The translations under genes were made by a program, and so were the position numbers. A stretch of 64,000 nucleotides of DNA from assembly GCF_048571275.1 (NCBI RefSeq), contig NZ_CP182357.1:1736001-1800000 (forward strand). The letters are read 5' to 3'. Source of the DNA: Marinarcus sediminis (GTDB lineage: Bacteria; Campylobacterota; Campylobacteria; Campylobacterales; Arcobacteraceae). A model generated the notes under the pieces. The model searched no databases, was not told the DNA's origin, and saw only the letters and a program-made list of their open reading frames with translations. This document shows positions 44,298 through 54,239 of the stretch, piece by piece. How positions within the stretch are numbered: position 1 is the first letter of the stretch; every line of letters starts with the position of its first letter.

Positions 44298-45620
44298 ATG
44301 GAAAGTCTAAAAGAGCTACAAGAACTTGGGTTTGATTTAACAGTACTGTATGTTGAAGACGATACTAACATAGCAAATACAATGATCAATTATCTCTCAA
44401 AATTTTTCAAAGAAGTCATCTCTGCTCCAGATGGTGAAGCGGGTTTAGCCTTATATAAAAGCAACCCTTGTGATTTAGTTATTACCGATATAAAAATGCC
44501 AAAAATGAATGGCTTAGATATGGCGCGTGAAATTAAACAACTCAATAATAATCAAAATATTATTATCATTTCAGCCTATTCAGAAATGGAAAATTTCTTA
44601 ACATCCATTCGATTGGGTATTGACGGATACATTATTAAACCTGTCAATTATGAAGATATGAACAATTTACTTCATAAAATTGCCAAAAAAATAAAAGCAT
44701 TTAAAAACAATGATACTTATCTTAAAAATATTGATGAACTGCTTGAAAGCTTACATTCAAAAAACATTGAACTTAACCATTATACCAATGCCCTAGATAA
44801 AGTTGCGATTGTTTCTAAAACGGATTTAAAAGGAGATATTACTTTTGTCAATGATTTCTTTTGTGAAATTTCTGGATATTCAAGAGAGGAACTCATTGGG
44901 AAAAATCAAAATATCATACGACATCCTGATGTACCAAAAGAGTTATTCAAAGAGTTGTGGAAAACGATTCAAAATGGTCAACAATGGGAAGGTAATATTA
45001 AAAACCGAGCCAAAAATGGTGAACCCTATTATGTGCATGCAACCATAATTCCTTTGTTTGAAAATGATAATGCAACCATAAAAGAGTATATGGGAATTCG
45101 ATTCTTAACTACGGATCATGAGCTTGAAAAACGAGAATTTAAACGGCAAGTTATGGGAAATTACCAAGTGTTCCGGAAAGAAAATTACAGTTATAAACAA
45201 AGAATCAGAGAGTTAGAAAATGAAATTGCACTCTTACAAGATGAAGACTCTTTTTTAAAAAATCATTCAAATGAAGACAAACAAAAACATTATCAATTAA
45301 ATACACAAATTAGCCATTATGAAGATGAAATAAGACAACTCAAAGAGCATCATGATAAAGTATTGGCCATCAATAATGTCAATGTCCAAAAGATTGCAGA
45401 ATCATACAAACAAGCACTTAAAATCATTCAAATGAATAAAGAGAGTATTAAAAATCTTGAAGAAGATAAACACCTTAAAAATAAAGAGATTGCAAAGTTA
45501 GAAGAAAAACTTACCGAACAAAGACATGCAATAATTGATTTGCAAGATACCATTAAAAACATTAGAAAAAATAAAAAAGAAGAAAAAGAGGAGACGGGGT
45601 TCTTAAAGAAACTTCTGTAA
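44298..45620 (+). CDS. Response regulator with PAS domain and long coiled coil
   Basis: A 440-residue protein with a receiver (phosphoacceptor Asp64 in LVITDIKMPKMNG), a PAS domain (about 165-280, ITFVNDFFCEISGYSREEL) that may bind a small ligand or cofactor, and a coiled coil (about 285-425). It has no DNA-binding or enzyme output, so it may act as an adaptor between kinases. Its 3' end overlaps the convergent kinase gene by 18 bp. Confidence 0.88.
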   Translation: MESLKELQELGFDLTVLYVEDDTNIANTMINYLSKFFKEVISAPDGEAGLALYKSNPCDLVITDIKMPKMNGLDMAREIKQLNNNQNIIIISAYSEMENFLTSIRLGIDGYIIKPVNYEDMNNLLHKIAKKIKAFKNNDTYLKNIDELLESLHSKNIELNHYTNALDKVAIVSKTDLKGDITFVNDFFCEISGYSREELIGKNQNIIRHPDVPKELFKELWKTIQNGQQWEGNIKNRAKNGEPYYVHATIIPLFENDNATIKEYMGIRFLTTDHELEKREFKRQVMGNYQVFRKENYSYKQRIRELENEIALLQDEDSFLKNHSNEDKQKHYQLNTQISHYEDEIRQLKEHHDKVLAINNVNVQKIAESYKQALKIIQMNKESIKNLEEDKHLKNKEIAKLEEKLTEQRHAIIDLQDTIKNIRKNKKEEKEETGFLKKLL

Positions 45621-48230
45621 CGTCAATTCAAACATTACCCCTTGGTCATAATTCCTTGCGGTAAGGTTACCTTTTAGATGTTTTTGTGCAATGGTTTTTG
45701 ACATATACAATCCCAATCCTGTTCCATTTTGTGCCTCTTTGGTTGTAAAATAGGGATTGAATATTTTTTCTAAAGTCTCTTTTTCTATGCCTCCTGCATT
45801 ATCATACACTTTAATACTGATGAAATCTGCTTCTTCTTGAACGTCTATTTTAATATATTGATTCTGTGATTGGTTCGCATCAAGAAAGGCTTCTTTTGAA
45901 TTTTTAATTAAATTTATGAGAATTTGTTCAATATCTCTTTTATAGGTTTTACATCGGATGGATTCATCATAGTTTGTAGAAAATTCAATATTATTGTTTT
46001 TCAAAGAAGCCGATATAATCGAGCTGATATCTGAAAATATTTCATTAAAATCAGTCTCTTCAGGGAGTTTGTCTTGTTTAAAGAAGTTTCTAAAATCCTC
46101 AATGGTTTGAGAGAGGTATTGGGTTTGTTTACTCAATTCAATGGCAGCATTTTTTGCATTTACAGTGTCAAATATTTCCAATTCTACATCGGCAAGTATA
46201 TTGTTTGCAATCATAGAAATTATCGTAATGGGTTGTCTCCATTGGTGTGCAATCATGCTGATCATTTCTCCCATGGCTGCATTTTTAGATTGAATTAACA
46301 TTAAGTCTTCTTTCTCTTTGAGCTCTTTTTGCAAATAAATCTCTTTGGTGATTTCCCTTTTTATGCCTAAATAATTTGTAATTTGTTCATTTTCATTAAT
46401 AATGGGAATAATCAATGCCGATTCCCAATAGGCCTCTTTGTTTTTAGTTAAGTTTTTAAATACGCCACTCCAGTTTTGTTTATTTTGTAGCGTTTCCCAC
46501 ATCTGTTTATACTCTTGTAAAGAGGTCTCTCCTGAGTTTAAAACTCTTGGATTCTTCCCCACAATTTCATCTTTTGTGTAGCCAGAAACTTTTGTAAAAT
46601 ATTTATTGGCATATATAATATTTGCTTTAGCATCGGTAATAAGAATTGATATGGGTGAATCATCAATAATTTGTTTAAAGAGTTCTAACTCTTTTTCAAT
46701 ATTTTTTATGGAAGTAATGTCTTGCATTGTTCCCATAAAATTCTCTTCATTTATTCTTGTATCATGAAAAAAGGAGATGTGCTCTTCAATGTAATGTATT
46801 TTTTTTGTTATTGGATTGATGATTTTATACTGTAATGAAGTTTTCTTTCTATGATTAATGGCTTCATGATGTTTGTTGAGGAAATCATTTAAATCATCAC
46901 TGTGAACCAATACTGAAAGATCCCGATAAGAATTTATTTTAATTGTATCTTTAATGCCCAATATTGTATATAATGCTCGGGAGATGAAAAAAGAGTCATT
47001 GGTTGCATTGTATCTCCAATGTCCCATATGTGCAATTCTTTGCGCATTCATTAAATTTTGTTCTTTCTCATATAAATCTATTTCTAACTCTTTAAATTGA
47101 GTGATGTCTGTATGAAATCCTACCATTCGAGTCGCTTGGTTTTGCTCATTAAAATAGGTTTTACCCCTATCTAATATCCATACCCAATGGCCATCTTTAT
47201 GTCGTAATCGGTGTACATTTAAATAAAAATCTGTTTTATGCTGTTGGTTCTCTACTATATCTTGGATGGCTTTATCTTTATCGTCCGGATGAACGCGTAA
47301 ATCCCACTCTTTAAAATCGTTTTTTAATTCATGGGTTTCATATCCGAGCATTTTTTTCCAATTTTCATCAAAATAAATCTCATCTTTGACTAAATCCCAA
47401 TCCCAAATCCCACTTTGACTTCCTTCGATGGCATATTTATATCGGATAATTAAAGTGTCATTGTCTTGTGTTAACTGTTCCAATTGGTTAACATTTTCTT
47501 TAAGTTGCAAATGGGTTTTAAAAAACAGATGAATAACAATCAAAATAGCAATAAACAGTAAAATTGAAATGAAAACAACAATAAAAATCATTCTTTGGTG
47601 ATTGTTGAGAATATCACGGTATTGTATTTGATACTCTTCTAGCGGTAGTGTAATGCTGATTCCACCAACGATATCTCCCTCTTTATAGTTTTGTGTTACA
47701 TGGCATTGCATACATGAATTATCAGATTTTAATACACCCATAAAATTCAGATTTGAATAATCTTTTGCTCGTTGGGTATAATAAAGCTTATTGGGATTTT
47801 TTTCAAAATAGTTTAATGCTTTTACATCAAAAGCTGATGGTTTATTGTTAGGATTGATGGGATTTAAACTGGTGAGTTTGAAAGTATGTTTATTTGTTAA
47901 CTTCGATAGTTCAGAGAGTTGTCGAGTCATCCATGCATGATTTATCTTAATCAGTAATTCATTCTCTTTTGAGTAAATATGATTATTTGGTAAGTATGGG
48001 TTTGGTTGTAAATTGCCTGTTTGTTTTACATATACACCATCAAAATTTGAATTCCATGCTCTTGATATGGAAATATTATCAAAAAGGGTTACAGCTTCTT
48101 TTTCACTGCTTGAAGATAAAAAGTTTAAGTGTTGTTCTTTGACTTTATTAATGTATCCAATGAGCAGTGTATCAATGATAATGAAAAGTAAAAAAAGAGA
48201 GATGATGGATAGATTTCTATACTGATTCAT
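45603..48230 (-). CDS. Haem-type (DUF3365) multi-PAS sensor histidine kinase
   Basis: An 875-residue kinase with a membrane helix (about 7-27), a periplasmic DUF3365/Tll0287-like domain carrying the c-haem motif CMQCH (Cys173, Cys176, His177), a second membrane helix (about 212-233), three PAS/PAC domains (about 260-640), the H-box IAHQWRQPI and an ATPase domain ending with GTGLGLYMSK. Redox or gas sensing through covalently bound haem is likely. AAGGATATAT precedes the ATG. Confidence 0.9.
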   Translation of the reverse strand: MNQYRNLSIISLFLLFIIIDTLLIGYINKVKEQHLNFLSSSSEKEAVTLFDNISISRAWNSNFDGVYVKQTGNLQPNPYLPNNHIYSKENELLIKINHAWMTRQLSELSKLTNKHTFKLTSLNPINPNNKPSAFDVKALNYFEKNPNKLYYTQRAKDYSNLNFMGVLKSDNSCMQCHVTQNYKEGDIVGGISITLPLEEYQIQYRDILNNHQRMIFIVVFISILLFIAILIVIHLFFKTHLQLKENVNQLEQLTQDNDTLIIRYKYAIEGSQSGIWDWDLVKDEIYFDENWKKMLGYETHELKNDFKEWDLRVHPDDKDKAIQDIVENQQHKTDFYLNVHRLRHKDGHWVWILDRGKTYFNEQNQATRMVGFHTDITQFKELEIDLYEKEQNLMNAQRIAHMGHWRYNATNDSFFISRALYTILGIKDTIKINSYRDLSVLVHSDDLNDFLNKHHEAINHRKKTSLQYKIINPITKKIHYIEEHISFFHDTRINEENFMGTMQDITSIKNIEKELELFKQIIDDSPISILITDAKANIIYANKYFTKVSGYTKDEIVGKNPRVLNSGETSLQEYKQMWETLQNKQNWSGVFKNLTKNKEAYWESALIIPIINENEQITNYLGIKREITKEIYLQKELKEKEDLMLIQSKNAAMGEMISMIAHQWRQPITIISMIANNILADVELEIFDTVNAKNAAIELSKQTQYLSQTIEDFRNFFKQDKLPEETDFNEIFSDISSIISASLKNNNIEFSTNYDESIRCKTYKRDIEQILINLIKNSKEAFLDANQSQNQYIKIDVQEEADFISIKVYDNAGGIEKETLEKIFNPYFTTKEAQNGTGLGLYMSKTIAQKHLKGNLTARNYDQGVMFELTLQKFL

Positions 48231-48351
48231 ATATATCCTTATTCAATTTATACTCTACACTTTAATGGTATTATTTAAAGCATTAACAATTCATTAAAAA
48301 GCTATGAATGAAAACATTGTTTCGTCAGAGAAAAGAGATATGGCATCACAA

Positions 48352-48406
48352 ATCTCATCTTTTTTTAGGAGTAGATATTTTGATTGTTGATAAAAAAAGA
48401 TGAGAT
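48352..48406 (-). terminator. 15-bp perfect inverted repeat after the second haem kinase
   Basis: ATCTCATCTTTTTTT (48,352-48,366) and AAAAAAAGATGAGAT (48,392-48,406) surround a 25-base loop. The T-run lies on the downstream side for the minus-strand gene at 48,410, so termination is plausible. The upstream region of the 45,603 gene starts just beyond. Confidence 0.6.
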
Positions 48407-48409
48407 ATA

Positions 48410-49954
48410 TTAAAGAGCTGACTCACTCTTTTTGAACAGCGTAATGATAAATTTTGCTCCAATACATGGTGTGTTCTTGTGTGTAAAATGAATATTCTCC
48501 ACTTTGAGTTTTCCATGAAGATGTTTTTCAACAATCTCTTTAGACATATAAAGACCAATGCCTGTACCTTCCCCTTTTTCTTTGGTCGTGAAGTATTGGT
48601 CAAATATTTTATCTAACATGGATTCATCTATTCCTCCTGCGTTGTCAATAATAGTAATGGTAACATACTCAGGAGTGTCCACGGCATCGATTAAGACATA
48701 CCGTGGCGGTTCTACGTTATTTTTGACAAGAGCATCTTTAGAGTTATTGATGATATTGAGGAAAACTTGTATTAACTCATTTTCATAGGATCTAAATTCA
48801 ATCGTGTCATCAATGTTGTTTTCTAAATCCACTTTATGTTTTTTAATGCTTGAGGTAATAATATTGGTTGTTCTCTCCATGAGAGCTCTAAGATTAATGG
48901 TTTTTTCTTCTCGGTCTTCATGAAAAAAATCTCTGAAAAAATCAATAGTAGAAGAGAGGTAATTGACATTTTTTACAACGGTTTCCAATGCTTGAAGATA
49001 GGCTTTTTCATCTGCAATGCCCAACTCTTTTTGTAAAAGTGTTCCCGTAGATTGTGTCAGCATTGCAGAGAGTGGCTGTTTCCATTGGTGTGTGATGTTT
49101 TCAATCATCTCTCCCATAGATGCCATTTTTGACTGCTGAAACATGAGTCCATCTTTCTCTTGATTATTTGCAACTTCAAATGCAATTCGCTCTTTTAATA
49201 ACGCATTGTTTTTATGTAAAATTTTATTATATTTATTGAAAAAAATGATGATAAATAGAAAAATAATAGACGAAGATGCCAATAATATTAAAAAAAGAAC
49301 AAATGAGTCTCTGTACTCTGGTTCCATGGGATAAAGTGTTGATAACATGGCTCTTATATCGCCTTTATGTTCATAAAAACCTGCTGTGTCACCATACATC
49401 TTGACCAAACCTATTGGTGCAATTTTAGGATCAGAGTGACAACGCATACACTCATCGGTAGTGATTTTTGTTGGTTTGGCATAATATAGGGCATCCCCAT
49501 ATTCTGTTTTGACAATTGTTTGAAAAGATGAAATCTCTTTTTTATTAAATTGTTCCAATAAGTTGCTTTCAAAATCATTTGATTTATTGTTGGGGTTTCT
49601 GGGATTTGTACTTGAAAATCTTATCTTTACAGGAGGACGATTGATACTTTTTAGAAGCTCATTATACTCTTCATTGACTCGTGTGGCAATATATGTTGAA
49701 GACATCAATGCCGGATTAAAAAATGTATCATCTAAGAGGTTTTCTTTTTGTAAATCATAGATTGCATTTTTTTGGCCATGGCTGACAAAATTTCTTAAGG
49801 CTTTTACATTCAATAAAAAGTCTTCTATTCTCTCTTGTGTTTTATACAATGAATAGTATTTTGTTAAATTATAAAAAGAGACATTAAGCAAGATGAAGAG
49901 TATTATTGAGAAAATATAAATTTTATTTTTGACTATAAATTTTGTTTTTTTCAT
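48410..49954 (-). CDS. Haem-type (DUF3365) sensor histidine kinase
   Basis: A 514-residue kinase with a membrane helix (about 11-30), a DUF3365-type periplasmic domain with the c-haem motif CMRCH (Cys169, Cys172, His173), a second membrane helix (about 217-239), a short coil, the H-box THQWKQPL, an N-box NIINNSKDAL and GTGIGLYMSKEIVEKH. It has no PAS domain, unlike the 875-residue kinase, but shares its sensor plan. The ATG overlaps the stop of the preceding gene by 4 bp. Confidence 0.9.
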   Translation of the reverse strand: MKKTKFIVKNKIYIFSIILFILLNVSFYNLTKYYSLYKTQERIEDFLLNVKALRNFVSHGQKNAIYDLQKENLLDDTFFNPALMSSTYIATRVNEEYNELLKSINRPPVKIRFSSTNPRNPNNKSNDFESNLLEQFNKKEISSFQTIVKTEYGDALYYAKPTKITTDECMRCHSDPKIAPIGLVKMYGDTAGFYEHKGDIRAMLSTLYPMEPEYRDSFVLFLILLASSSIIFLFIIIFFNKYNKILHKNNALLKERIAFEVANNQEKDGLMFQQSKMASMGEMIENITHQWKQPLSAMLTQSTGTLLQKELGIADEKAYLQALETVVKNVNYLSSTIDFFRDFFHEDREEKTINLRALMERTTNIITSSIKKHKVDLENNIDDTIEFRSYENELIQVFLNIINNSKDALVKNNVEPPRYVLIDAVDTPEYVTITIIDNAGGIDESMLDKIFDQYFTTKEKGEGTGIGLYMSKEIVEKHLHGKLKVENIHFTHKNTPCIGAKFIITLFKKSESAL

Positions 49955-50553
49955 TCGTTATTCTCATTAATGATACTGATACTGAAATTTTTATCCACAG
50001 AAAAGCAGATATTTTTTTCCGTTAACAGTTTGGTTATTTCGATGAGTTCTTGTATGATACTGCTTCCAAAACTGCTCTCTTTTGGGCTGATAACTTGGTT
50101 TACGCAGTCATATTCAAAGCAGCTGTATCCTGAGATTATTTTATCTAAGATATTGATGATATTTGAAAATTGATTTTTATAGCTGCACGCAATTTCATCA
50201 AAATTTTTAATGGTAGAAATCAATTCTTTGAGTTTTATTGGTTGAAGAATTCTTCTTCTGTTATACTGAGTAAAACAATGATTGCACCCCTCAACCACAC
50301 TGCATTCAAGATTTTCGCTCATGGTAATAATTTTTTGTTTATCATTTTTACTCATGATAAAATCTAAAATCTCTTTGCCTTCGGGTTTTGTAAAATCAAT
50401 TACAACCACTTCATAACTTTTTGAAGTAAACAGAGCACTTACTTCATTAAATGTTTTGACAATATCATAATGGTATTCCGTAAAATATTGTTTGAGTGTT
50501 TCAAAATTTATGGCATCGTCAGGATTTGAGCATATACATAAAATATTTTTCAT
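49951..50553 (-). CDS. Degenerate receiver-like protein co-transcribed with the haem kinase
   Basis: A 200-residue protein whose first 115 residues follow the receiver strand order: ILCICSNPDD, VVVIDFTKPEG at the phosphosite strand, and KQKIITMSE. The acidic pocket is weak and two Cys pairs are present (CSVVEGC, CFEYDC). It is translationally coupled to the kinase gene. It may be a dead receiver or a cysteine-based sensor. Confidence 0.6.
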   Translation of the reverse strand: MKNILCICSNPDDAINFETLKQYFTEYHYDIVKTFNEVSALFTSKSYEVVVIDFTKPEGKEILDFIMSKNDKQKIITMSENLECSVVEGCNHCFTQYNRRRILQPIKLKELISTIKNFDEIACSYKNQFSNIINILDKIISGYSCFEYDCVNQVISPKESSFGSSIIQELIEITKLLTEKNICFSVDKNFSISIINENNE

Positions 50554-50763
50554 TGTTTTCCTACTTTTCTCTGATACATTATAAAGTTATAATACTTAAA
50601 AATTATATAAATTATATAATTTTAATTAAAGACTAGTTACATATGTATCGTTTAATATGGTAATATATGAAATTATAAAGAATATTTGAGAGAAAAACAG
50701 AGATTTTTTCTTTAAGAATAGTGTATGAGGTTAATTTTGAGTCTAAGGTATAAAAAATCGGCG

Positions 50764-51459
50764 ATGAAGTGGTTGTTTAAAAAACCCATTGCTCATAGAG
50801 GTTTACATGATATTGATGCCTGTGAAAACTCTTTAAGTGCTTTTGCTAAAGCCGTAGAGGGGAATTATGGCATTGAGTTAGATATTCAATTGACCAAAGA
50901 CAAACAAGTCATCGTCTTTCATGATGACAATACCAAAAGAATGACCTCAAAAAGTATGAATATCAATCAAAGCTCTTATGATAGTTTAAAAACATTAAAA
51001 CTTTTAAATACAGAAGATGAAATTCCACTGTTTCGTGATGTATTAAAAGAGATTAAAGGGCAAGTTCCTCTTCTGATTGAAATTAAAAATGAAAAAACGG
51101 ATGAAGAGTTTGAGTATATTATTGCAAATATTTTGGATGGTTATGAAGGTTTATTTGCGATTCAATCTTTTAATGCGAAAAGCATGGCTTGGTTTAAAAA
51201 CAACAGACCACATTTTGTAAGAGGTTTGATTTTTGGTGATGAGAAGAGCTCTTCTGTAAAAATTATCTTCAAATTTTTGATGGCTTATTTAACATGTAAA
51301 CCGCATTTTGTGGCTTTGGATTATCTCTTATTGAAAACAGATATTGTAAAAATTTGTCATTTTATGCGAATCCCTCTGCTTTGTTGGACCATTAATTCTA
51401 AAGCCAAAGCCAAAAAGGCTTTGGCTTTAGTGGATAATATCATTTTTGAAGAGATATGA
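50764..51459 (+). CDS. Glycerophosphodiester phosphodiesterase family protein
   Basis: A 231-residue enzyme of the GDPD family with PIAHRG at the catalytic histidine, NSLSAFAKAVEGNYGIELDIQ with the metal-binding ELD, and VIVFHDDN with the second histidine. The ATG at 50,764 puts the HRG motif at the usual place near residue 11; an in-frame ATG exists at 50,725. The 3' end holds an unusually strong hairpin. It converges on the DUF89 gene, stop codons 1 bp apart. Confidence 0.88.
   Translation: MKWLFKKPIAHRGLHDIDACENSLSAFAKAVEGNYGIELDIQLTKDKQVIVFHDDNTKRMTSKSMNINQSSYDSLKTLKLLNTEDEIPLFRDVLKEIKGQVPLLIEIKNEKTDEEFEYIIANILDGYEGLFAIQSFNAKSMAWFKNNRPHFVRGLIFGDEKSSSVKIIFKFLMAYLTCKPHFVALDYLLLKTDIVKICHFMRIPLLCWTINSKAKAKKALALVDNIIFEEI
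51398..51430. repeat. 14-bp perfect hairpin inside the end of the GDPD gene
   Basis: CTAAAGCCAAAGCC (51,398-51,411), loop AAAAA, GGCTTTGGCTTTAG (51,417-51,430). It encodes a K-A-K-A-K-K-A-L-A-L stretch about 10 codons before the stop, between two convergent genes. No T-run follows. Confidence 0.75.
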
Positions 51460-51460
51460 T

Positions 51461-52318
51461 TTAGCCCTGTTTGAGGATAATATCACCAATCTCTTTTTTA
51501 ATTGTTTTGGCCACAACATTACATTTGACTTTAAATAAAAAGAAAATTTTTTTCTCGTTTAAACTTTCTAAGCACTCAAAATTTCCCATTCCTTTTGATA
51601 TAATCAATTCGGCTTTCTCAAAAATATCTCGGAACGTAGTTGTCGTACGACTCAGTTCTAATCCTGGTGTATCTACTCCTGTACTGATGACTTGTGCAAA
51701 TTGGTCAATACCAATTTGAAGCGCTTCTTTTGTAGTAATATCATTGATAATGGGTTTACCTCGTGTAGCATAAGTGATTTTTTTGTGAGGATAGAGTCGG
51801 GTAATCATTTTTATGAGGATTTTATCAAAGACATTCTCTCCTGCATTGTCTGCTAGGATTAAAATACTGTTTTTTTGTTCAATCTGTTTTGCCAATTTTT
51901 TATAATCGTCAATGGCAAAAGAGGTATGAAATACTTTGTTAATCTCCTCTTCTAAACTGAATTGCTCTTTGGCACCAAAGTCAATCACATTTCCAGCAAC
52001 GGATGCTTTAATGGCAGTGAGCAGTTTATCATCGGCTTGTCGAATTCTTTTTTCAATATAAGGGACATGTTTTAGGGCATTTTGAATGGAATCTTGTTTG
52101 ATTGACTCCAAAGGATCTTTTAATCCTGTCTGTTCAGCTAAGTATTCATAAACATCTCGTGCCACATAAGGTGGGGTATGTTCAAACGAAAAAGTGGCAG
52201 AACGTTTTAATACTTCAGCTTGTATCTCTTTGGCTTTTGTTTCATCCAAATTTAAATGGACAATGGCTTTATCGATTTGACCAACAATGCATTTGACACA
52301 ATCGTTTGTTATATTCAT
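51461..52318 (-). CDS. DUF89 family protein (damage-control phosphatase/ARMT1-like)
   Basis: A 285-residue protein with an N-terminal CVKC pair (Cys7, Cys10), ILADNAGENVFD with the metal-binding residues, RGKPIINDIT, and SKGMGNFECL near the C-terminus, all DUF89 signatures. Family members are metal-dependent phosphatases proposed to remove damaged phosphometabolites. The natural substrate here is unknown. Confidence 0.88.
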   Translation of the reverse strand: MNITNDCVKCIVGQIDKAIVHLNLDETKAKEIQAEVLKRSATFSFEHTPPYVARDVYEYLAEQTGLKDPLESIKQDSIQNALKHVPYIEKRIRQADDKLLTAIKASVAGNVIDFGAKEQFSLEEEINKVFHTSFAIDDYKKLAKQIEQKNSILILADNAGENVFDKILIKMITRLYPHKKITYATRGKPIINDITTKEALQIGIDQFAQVISTGVDTPGLELSRTTTTFRDIFEKAELIISKGMGNFECLESLNEKKIFFLFKVKCNVVAKTIKKEIGDIILKQG

Positions 52319-52444
52319 CTGTACTTCTTATCAATTATTTTTCAGAGGTATTATGGTGTGTTAATACTTATTTGAAGATAAAACAATCCAGTATTTATAT
52401 ATTTTTGTGTAAAATACCGATAATTTTCACACCAAGGAGTAACT

Positions 52445-53746
52445 TTGGGCTACTTTAAATTAAAAATGCACCATACCAATGTTAAAACAGAACTCACGGC
52501 AGGATTTACCACTTTTTTAACCATGTTATATATTGTTCCAGTGAATGGTTTTATTCTTTCAGATGCGGGACTTCCTATGGAGGCAGTCGTAACTGCAACA
52601 GCAATTATTACGGTTCTTGCAACACTGTTTAGTGGGTTATGGTCAAATACACCCATTGCCATGAGTGTAGGAATGGGATTAAATGCGTATTTCTCATACG
52701 GTTTGGTTTTGGGTATGAAAATACCTTGGCAAACAGCTTTAGGAATTGTGTTTTTATCGGGAATTATTTTTGTCATACTCTCTTTTACCAATTTTAGAAT
52801 TTGGATAATGACCTCAATTCCTTTAAATTTAAGACGGGCTATCAGTGCTGGGATTGGTACTTTTATTGCGTTTATTGGACTCAAACAAATGGGCATGATT
52901 GTTGCGAGTGACGCCACTTTAGTGAAGTTGGGTGATTTTTCAAATCCGAATGTCTTTTTAGGGCTCATTGGTCTTATATTGGCATTTGTTTTCCATTCAC
53001 ATAAAATTAAAGGGGCATTTATTATCTCCATTGCCATCACTTCAATTCTTGGTTGGATTTTTGGAATAGGGCAAGTGCCTAAAGAAGTTTTTAGTATGCC
53101 CGCTTCCATTTCACCTATTCTTTTAGAACTGGATATTGTAAGTGCATTAAGTCTCTCTTTGTTGCCTATTATTATTACGTTTTTAATTACCGATATGTTT
53201 GATACGTTAGGAACACTTACTGGAGTTGGCGCAAGAGCCAATTTATTTCAAGATGAAAAAAATAAAGATGATAAAAGTTTGCAAAAAACACTTGAAGCCG
53301 ATGCCATTGCCACGGTAGCAGGAAGTCTACTTGGGGTTTCAACAACAACCAGTTTTGTTGAGAGTGCAAGTGGGGTAGAAGCGGGAGGAAGAACAGGTTT
53401 AACGGCGGTATTTACTGCACTGTTTTTTTTAACTACGCTGTTTATGCTTCCATTGTTTAAAGCCATACCCTCTAATGCTATTTATCCAGTTTTGGTTGTT
53501 GTTGGGGTATTGATGTTTACTGAACTTGGGAAAATCAATTTTGTCGATATGGATTTTGCAACAAGTGCAGGGACGTTTTTCATTGTCTTAATGATGCCCT
53601 TAACGTTCTCCATTACCAATGGAATTGCAGCAGGATTTATTGTTTATACGTTTATTAAAGTTACAAAAAAAGAGTACAGTGATTTAAACATTGGTATCAT
53701 GGCTATTACGTTAATCAGTTTTTTAGTTTTTATATTACAAGGATAA
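52445..53746 (+). CDS. NCS2 family purine permease (AzgA-like)
   Basis: A 433-residue inner-membrane transporter with about 12-14 helices. Signatures are MSVGMGLNAYFSYG, the SAGIGTFIAFIGLK stretch, FLITDMFDTLGTLTGV and STTTSFVESASGVEAGGRTG, as in hypoxanthine/guanine/adenine permeases. The start is TTG at 52,445, supported by AAGGAG 5 bp upstream. It is followed 7 bp later by a phosphoribosyltransferase gene, consistent with purine uptake and salvage. Confidence 0.92.
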   Translation: MGYFKLKMHHTNVKTELTAGFTTFLTMLYIVPVNGFILSDAGLPMEAVVTATAIITVLATLFSGLWSNTPIAMSVGMGLNAYFSYGLVLGMKIPWQTALGIVFLSGIIFVILSFTNFRIWIMTSIPLNLRRAISAGIGTFIAFIGLKQMGMIVASDATLVKLGDFSNPNVFLGLIGLILAFVFHSHKIKGAFIISIAITSILGWIFGIGQVPKEVFSMPASISPILLELDIVSALSLSLLPIIITFLITDMFDTLGTLTGVGARANLFQDEKNKDDKSLQKTLEADAIATVAGSLLGVSTTTSFVESASGVEAGGRTGLTAVFTALFFLTTLFMLPLFKAIPSNAIYPVLVVVGVLMFTELGKINFVDMDFATSAGTFFIVLMMPLTFSITNGIAAGFIVYTFIKVTKKEYSDLNIGIMAITLISFLVFILQG

Positions 53747-53753
53747 ATTTTAT

Positions 53754-54203
53754 ATGGAAAAATATTACTACTCATACCGTGAGTTTTTAGAAGACACCAA
53801 AACACTAATAAACCGTTGTAAAGAGTATGATTGCGATGTTCTGCTTGCCATTTCAAGAGGTGGTTTGACATTGGGACATTTTATGGGAGAGGCATTGGAT
53901 ATTAGAAATGTAGTTACGTTAAATTCAATTCATTATGAAGGCACCAAAAAATTAGATACCTTTAATATTTTTAATATTCCCGATTTAAGTGATGCATCAA
54001 AGGTTTTGATACTGGATGATATTGTAGACAGTGGTGAAACCATGCGTGAAATTTTTAGAATTTTAAAAGAGAAATTCCCTCATGTTGAGTTTAAATTGGC
54101 CACACTTTTTTATAAAACAACGGCAGTGTTACAACCTGATTTCAGTGTTAAAGAGGCACCTGCATGGATAGATTTCTTTTGGGAAGTGGATTTAAAAGAA
54201 TAA
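53754..54203 (+). CDS. Purine phosphoribosyltransferase (xanthine/guanine type likely)
   Basis: A 149-residue type I phosphoribosyltransferase with the PRPP motif VLILDDIVDSGETM near residues 84-97, an ISRGGLTLG loop and a C-terminal APAWIDFFWEVD. Its place directly behind a purine permease indicates trapping of imported bases as nucleotides. Substrate preference is not certain. Confidence 0.88.
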   Translation: MEKYYYSYREFLEDTKTLINRCKEYDCDVLLAISRGGLTLGHFMGEALDIRNVVTLNSIHYEGTKKLDTFNIFNIPDLSDASKVLILDDIVDSGETMREIFRILKEKFPHVEFKLATLFYKTTAVLQPDFSVKEAPAWIDFFWEVDLKE

Positions 54204-54239
54204 TCAACATAAATTGAGTTGTTTTTTTAAAAAAGAGAT

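Noticed and set aside
52450..53241. 263-codon open frame on the minus strand
   Set aside because: It lies fully opposite the NCS2 permease gene, has no ribosome site, and its protein is a composition shadow of the permease.
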